The position numbers and the translations under genes were made by a program. The notes beneath the pieces are model-generated. The model did not search any database. It had not been told where the DNA came from and worked only from the letters and a program-made list of their open reading frames with translations. DNA of 6,512 nucleotides. Source: Gemmatimonadota bacterium (GTDB lineage Bacteria; Gemmatimonadota; Gemmatimonadetes; Longimicrobiales; RSA9). This document shows positions 5,036 to 6,512 of this stretch, piece after piece; the stretch's first letter is position 1; each line of letters starts with the position of its first letter. The stretch is from positions 1 through 6,512 of the forward strand of contig JADGGV010000242.1 of assembly GCA_019689775.1 (NCBI GenBank), in the 5' to 3' direction.

Positions 5036-5975
5036 ATGCGCCCGCGGGTTGCCCGGCGCCTCGCACCGCTCGGAATCCTCCTGCTCGCCGGTTGCGGGCA
5101 GGCCCCGCCGCCGCGCGCCGGTCACTCGCCGTCGGCCGCGGCGAAGCCGGCTTCACCGCCGGCGCCGACGACCGCCCGCCCGCTCGCTATCCCGGACATG
5201 TGGGTCGCTACGACGGGCGAAGCGAGCCGCCCCTCCGCCGCGGCTCCCGATTCGCTGCCGCTCCGCGCCGCACCGGACTCCGGCGACTTCGCCGCCGCCG
5301 CGGCGGCGCAGATCGCCCGCCTGGATCCGGCGCTCACCCCGGCGCGGTGGCTGCGAGCGAACGTCGACGACAGCGTCGAGCTGGCCGACGGCCATACCCC
5401 GCGCAGCTTCGACCCGAGCGACCTCGACGGCGACTGGTGCGTCCTCGCGCGCCGGCGCTTCCGCCTCCCCGATGGCCGCACCGTCGTGCGCGCCGCGTTC
5501 TTCTATCCGCCGCCGATGCCCGCGCAGCCGGTCCTGCCGTCGGTCGCGAGCGCGGACAGCGCCCCGCTCGAGGAGTGCGTGCTCGGGGCGATCCGCATCG
5601 AGATCGAGCAGCCGGCCCCGCACGGCGCGGATACCATCGACGTCCGCCGGCTCCGCGACGCGCTCGCGGTCGCGTTGGGGCAGGCGGACACCGTCCGGCC
5701 CACGCTCTGGCCGCTCGCCCACTACGCCGAGATCACGGTCTGGACGCGCCCCGACCGCTGGATCGCCGCCGGCTTCCGCGGGTCGTACGGGCAGCCGCGC
5801 GGCGCCGAGTTCGGCATCTGGGCCGCGACGTCCGCCGTGCGCCCGTCCGCCGCTCCCGAAACGTCGGAACCTCGGCCGCCGGGCCAGCCGCCCGCGCGCA
5901 TCGCCCAGGAGACCGGCCTCGAGCCGGGCCCGCCTGCCGCCGCGCGCCACGCACTTCGTCTGCGTCTACGACTGA
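5036..5975 (+). CDS. putative lipoprotein of unknown function, frame disturbed near the 3' end
   Basis: The protein starts MRPRVARRLAPLGILLLAGCG: a basic n-region, a hydrophobic core and a lipobox LLAGC with Cys20 as the lipidation site, so it should be a membrane-anchored lipoprotein facing the periplasm. A Pro/Ala-rich linker of about 50 residues follows, then a mixed domain with a WCVLARRRFRLPDGRTVVRAAFFY segment, a region around ALAVALGQADTVRP and an aromatic stretch HYAEITVWTRPDRWIAAGF. I recognise no family. As read, the frame continues to 6259, through the rRNA terminator and antisense to tRNA-Ile, which is implausible. G/C at third positions holds in this frame to about 5930; then the frame one base ahead takes over, reading ATHFVCVYD and stopping at TGA 5973-5975. 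I therefore place the natural end at 5975 and infer a one-base indel between about 5880 and 5940, either real or an assembly error. No clear Shine-Dalgarno precedes ATG 5036. Confidence 0.65.
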
Positions 5976-6146
5976 CGCCAGGGCACACGGCCCTTCGCGC
6001 CGGCACCTACAATCGACGTCCCTGCGGCGTGCGGGCTACCGGTACGCGCGCGGCGCGACGTCCCGCCGCCGCTATGGCCATCGCGCAGCGCTGGACTCCT
6101 TCCCAGCCTCGGAGCGGCAGCACCTCCGGCCTCTGCCGCGCACCCG

Positions 6147-6188
6147 AAACAAACGAGGCCACGCCGTCAGCGACGGCGTGGCCTCGTT
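6147..6188 (-). terminator. strong intrinsic terminator of the 16S-tRNA-Ile transcript
   Basis: A perfect 17-bp stem (6152-6168 with 6172-6188) closes on a 3-base loop. Read on the minus strand, the stem is followed by T-G-TTT-C, a U-tract of terminator type. It begins only 8 bases past the 3' end of tRNA-Ile, so it should end the rRNA transcript there. On the plus strand no T-run follows the stem, so it would serve the convergent lipoprotein gene less well. Confidence 0.88.
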
Positions 6189-6196
6189 CGACCAAG

Positions 6197-6270
<74 letters not shown>

Positions 6271-6349
6271 GCTCCGGCGAAAATCTAACCACCGCTCCCC
6301 CGTCGATCAACCGGCCGCGGCGCGGCGGCGATCCGCCCGAGGGCGAACG

Positions 6350-6377
6350 AAAAGCCGGTCGCCAGCGGCGGCCGGCT
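6350..6377 (-). terminator. terminator-like hairpin in the 16S-tRNA spacer
   Basis: Within the 204-nt spacer (6271-6474), 6353-6363 and 6367-6377 form an 11-position stem around a 3-base loop, with one A/C mismatch when read on the minus strand. The stem's last base begins a TTTT run followed by CGTT. This resembles a weak intrinsic terminator or attenuator between 16S and tRNA-Ile, or a processing structure. No clear boxA antiterminator sequence was found in the spacer. Confidence 0.35.
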
Positions 6378-6474
6378 CTCCGAGTCGGCAATCGAGGTCG
6401 AGACGTCCGTGTGGGGCGACCTGCGAGTCTCTTTCGACGCTGGCGCGCTTGCGCCGGGTCTACTCGAGGGCTCC

Positions 6475-6512
<38 letters not shown>

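Noticed and set aside
4592..5156. Plus- and minus-strand open frames in the divergent intergenic region
   Set aside because: All are Arg/Ala/Gly/Pro-rich with no ribosome site, no recognisable motif and no third-position bias specific to one frame.
5980..5994. Short hairpin AGGGC/GCCCT just after 5975 as a terminator of the lipoprotein gene
   Set aside because: Only 5 bp and followed by TTCGCG rather than a T-run; too weak to call, although its place supports a gene end at 5975.
6008..6013. TACAAT as a sigma-70 -10 element
   Set aside because: No -35 sequence at 16-18 bases upstream and no gene starting downstream on that strand.

Overview
The window is very GC-rich, with G or C at most third codon positions. 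It looks like a free-living Gram-negative bacterium. The 3' end of 16S rRNA (minus strand, right edge) carries the GGGGAACCTGCGGCTGG form common in Gram-negatives rather than the actinobacterial form, and one gene encodes a lipoprotein. Gemmatimonadota or another high-GC Gram-negative phylum would fit, but this is inference; the sequence does not fix the phylum.

Layout. Positions 1-216 hold C homopolymers, a perfect 20-bp palindrome and two small hairpins upstream of an ammonium channel gene. Positions 217-2660 (+) hold an Amt-family ammonium channel, a PII-family signalling protein that overlaps it by 4 bp, and, after a structured gap, an HPP-family membrane protein whose N-terminus is unclear. 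Positions 2661-2834 lie between convergent genes and contain degenerate 12-bp tandem repeats. Positions 2835-4595 (-) hold a compact redox operon, in order of transcription: a sulfite-oxidase-fold molybdopterin protein, an FAD/NAD(P) ferredoxin-reductase-like protein overlapping it by 4 bp, and a small protein with two CxxCG knuckles. Positions 4596-5035 are a gene-free divergent region. Positions 5036-about 5975 (+) encode a lipoprotein of unknown function whose reading frame appears shifted near the 3' end. Positions 6147-6512 (-) hold the end of a 16S rRNA gene, a spacer, tRNA-Ile(GAU) and a strong intrinsic terminator.

How the genes work together. Amt and PII form the classical ammonium uptake and gating pair. 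Here the PII T-loop lacks the uridylylated Tyr51 and has Glu instead of Gln39, so its control probably differs from enteric GlnK. HPP proteins include nitrite transporters in cyanobacteria and plastids, so the left half may be a nitrogen-uptake cluster. The redox operon resembles a eukaryotic nitrate reductase taken apart (Mo domain plus FAD/NAD domain) without the heme domain; the small Cys4 protein could be the missing carrier or a zinc protein.

The most notable structural observation is that the rRNA transcript appears to end just after tRNA-Ile. No tRNA-Ala and no 23S gene follow in the remaining 6.1 kb, so this 16S gene seems separated from 23S.
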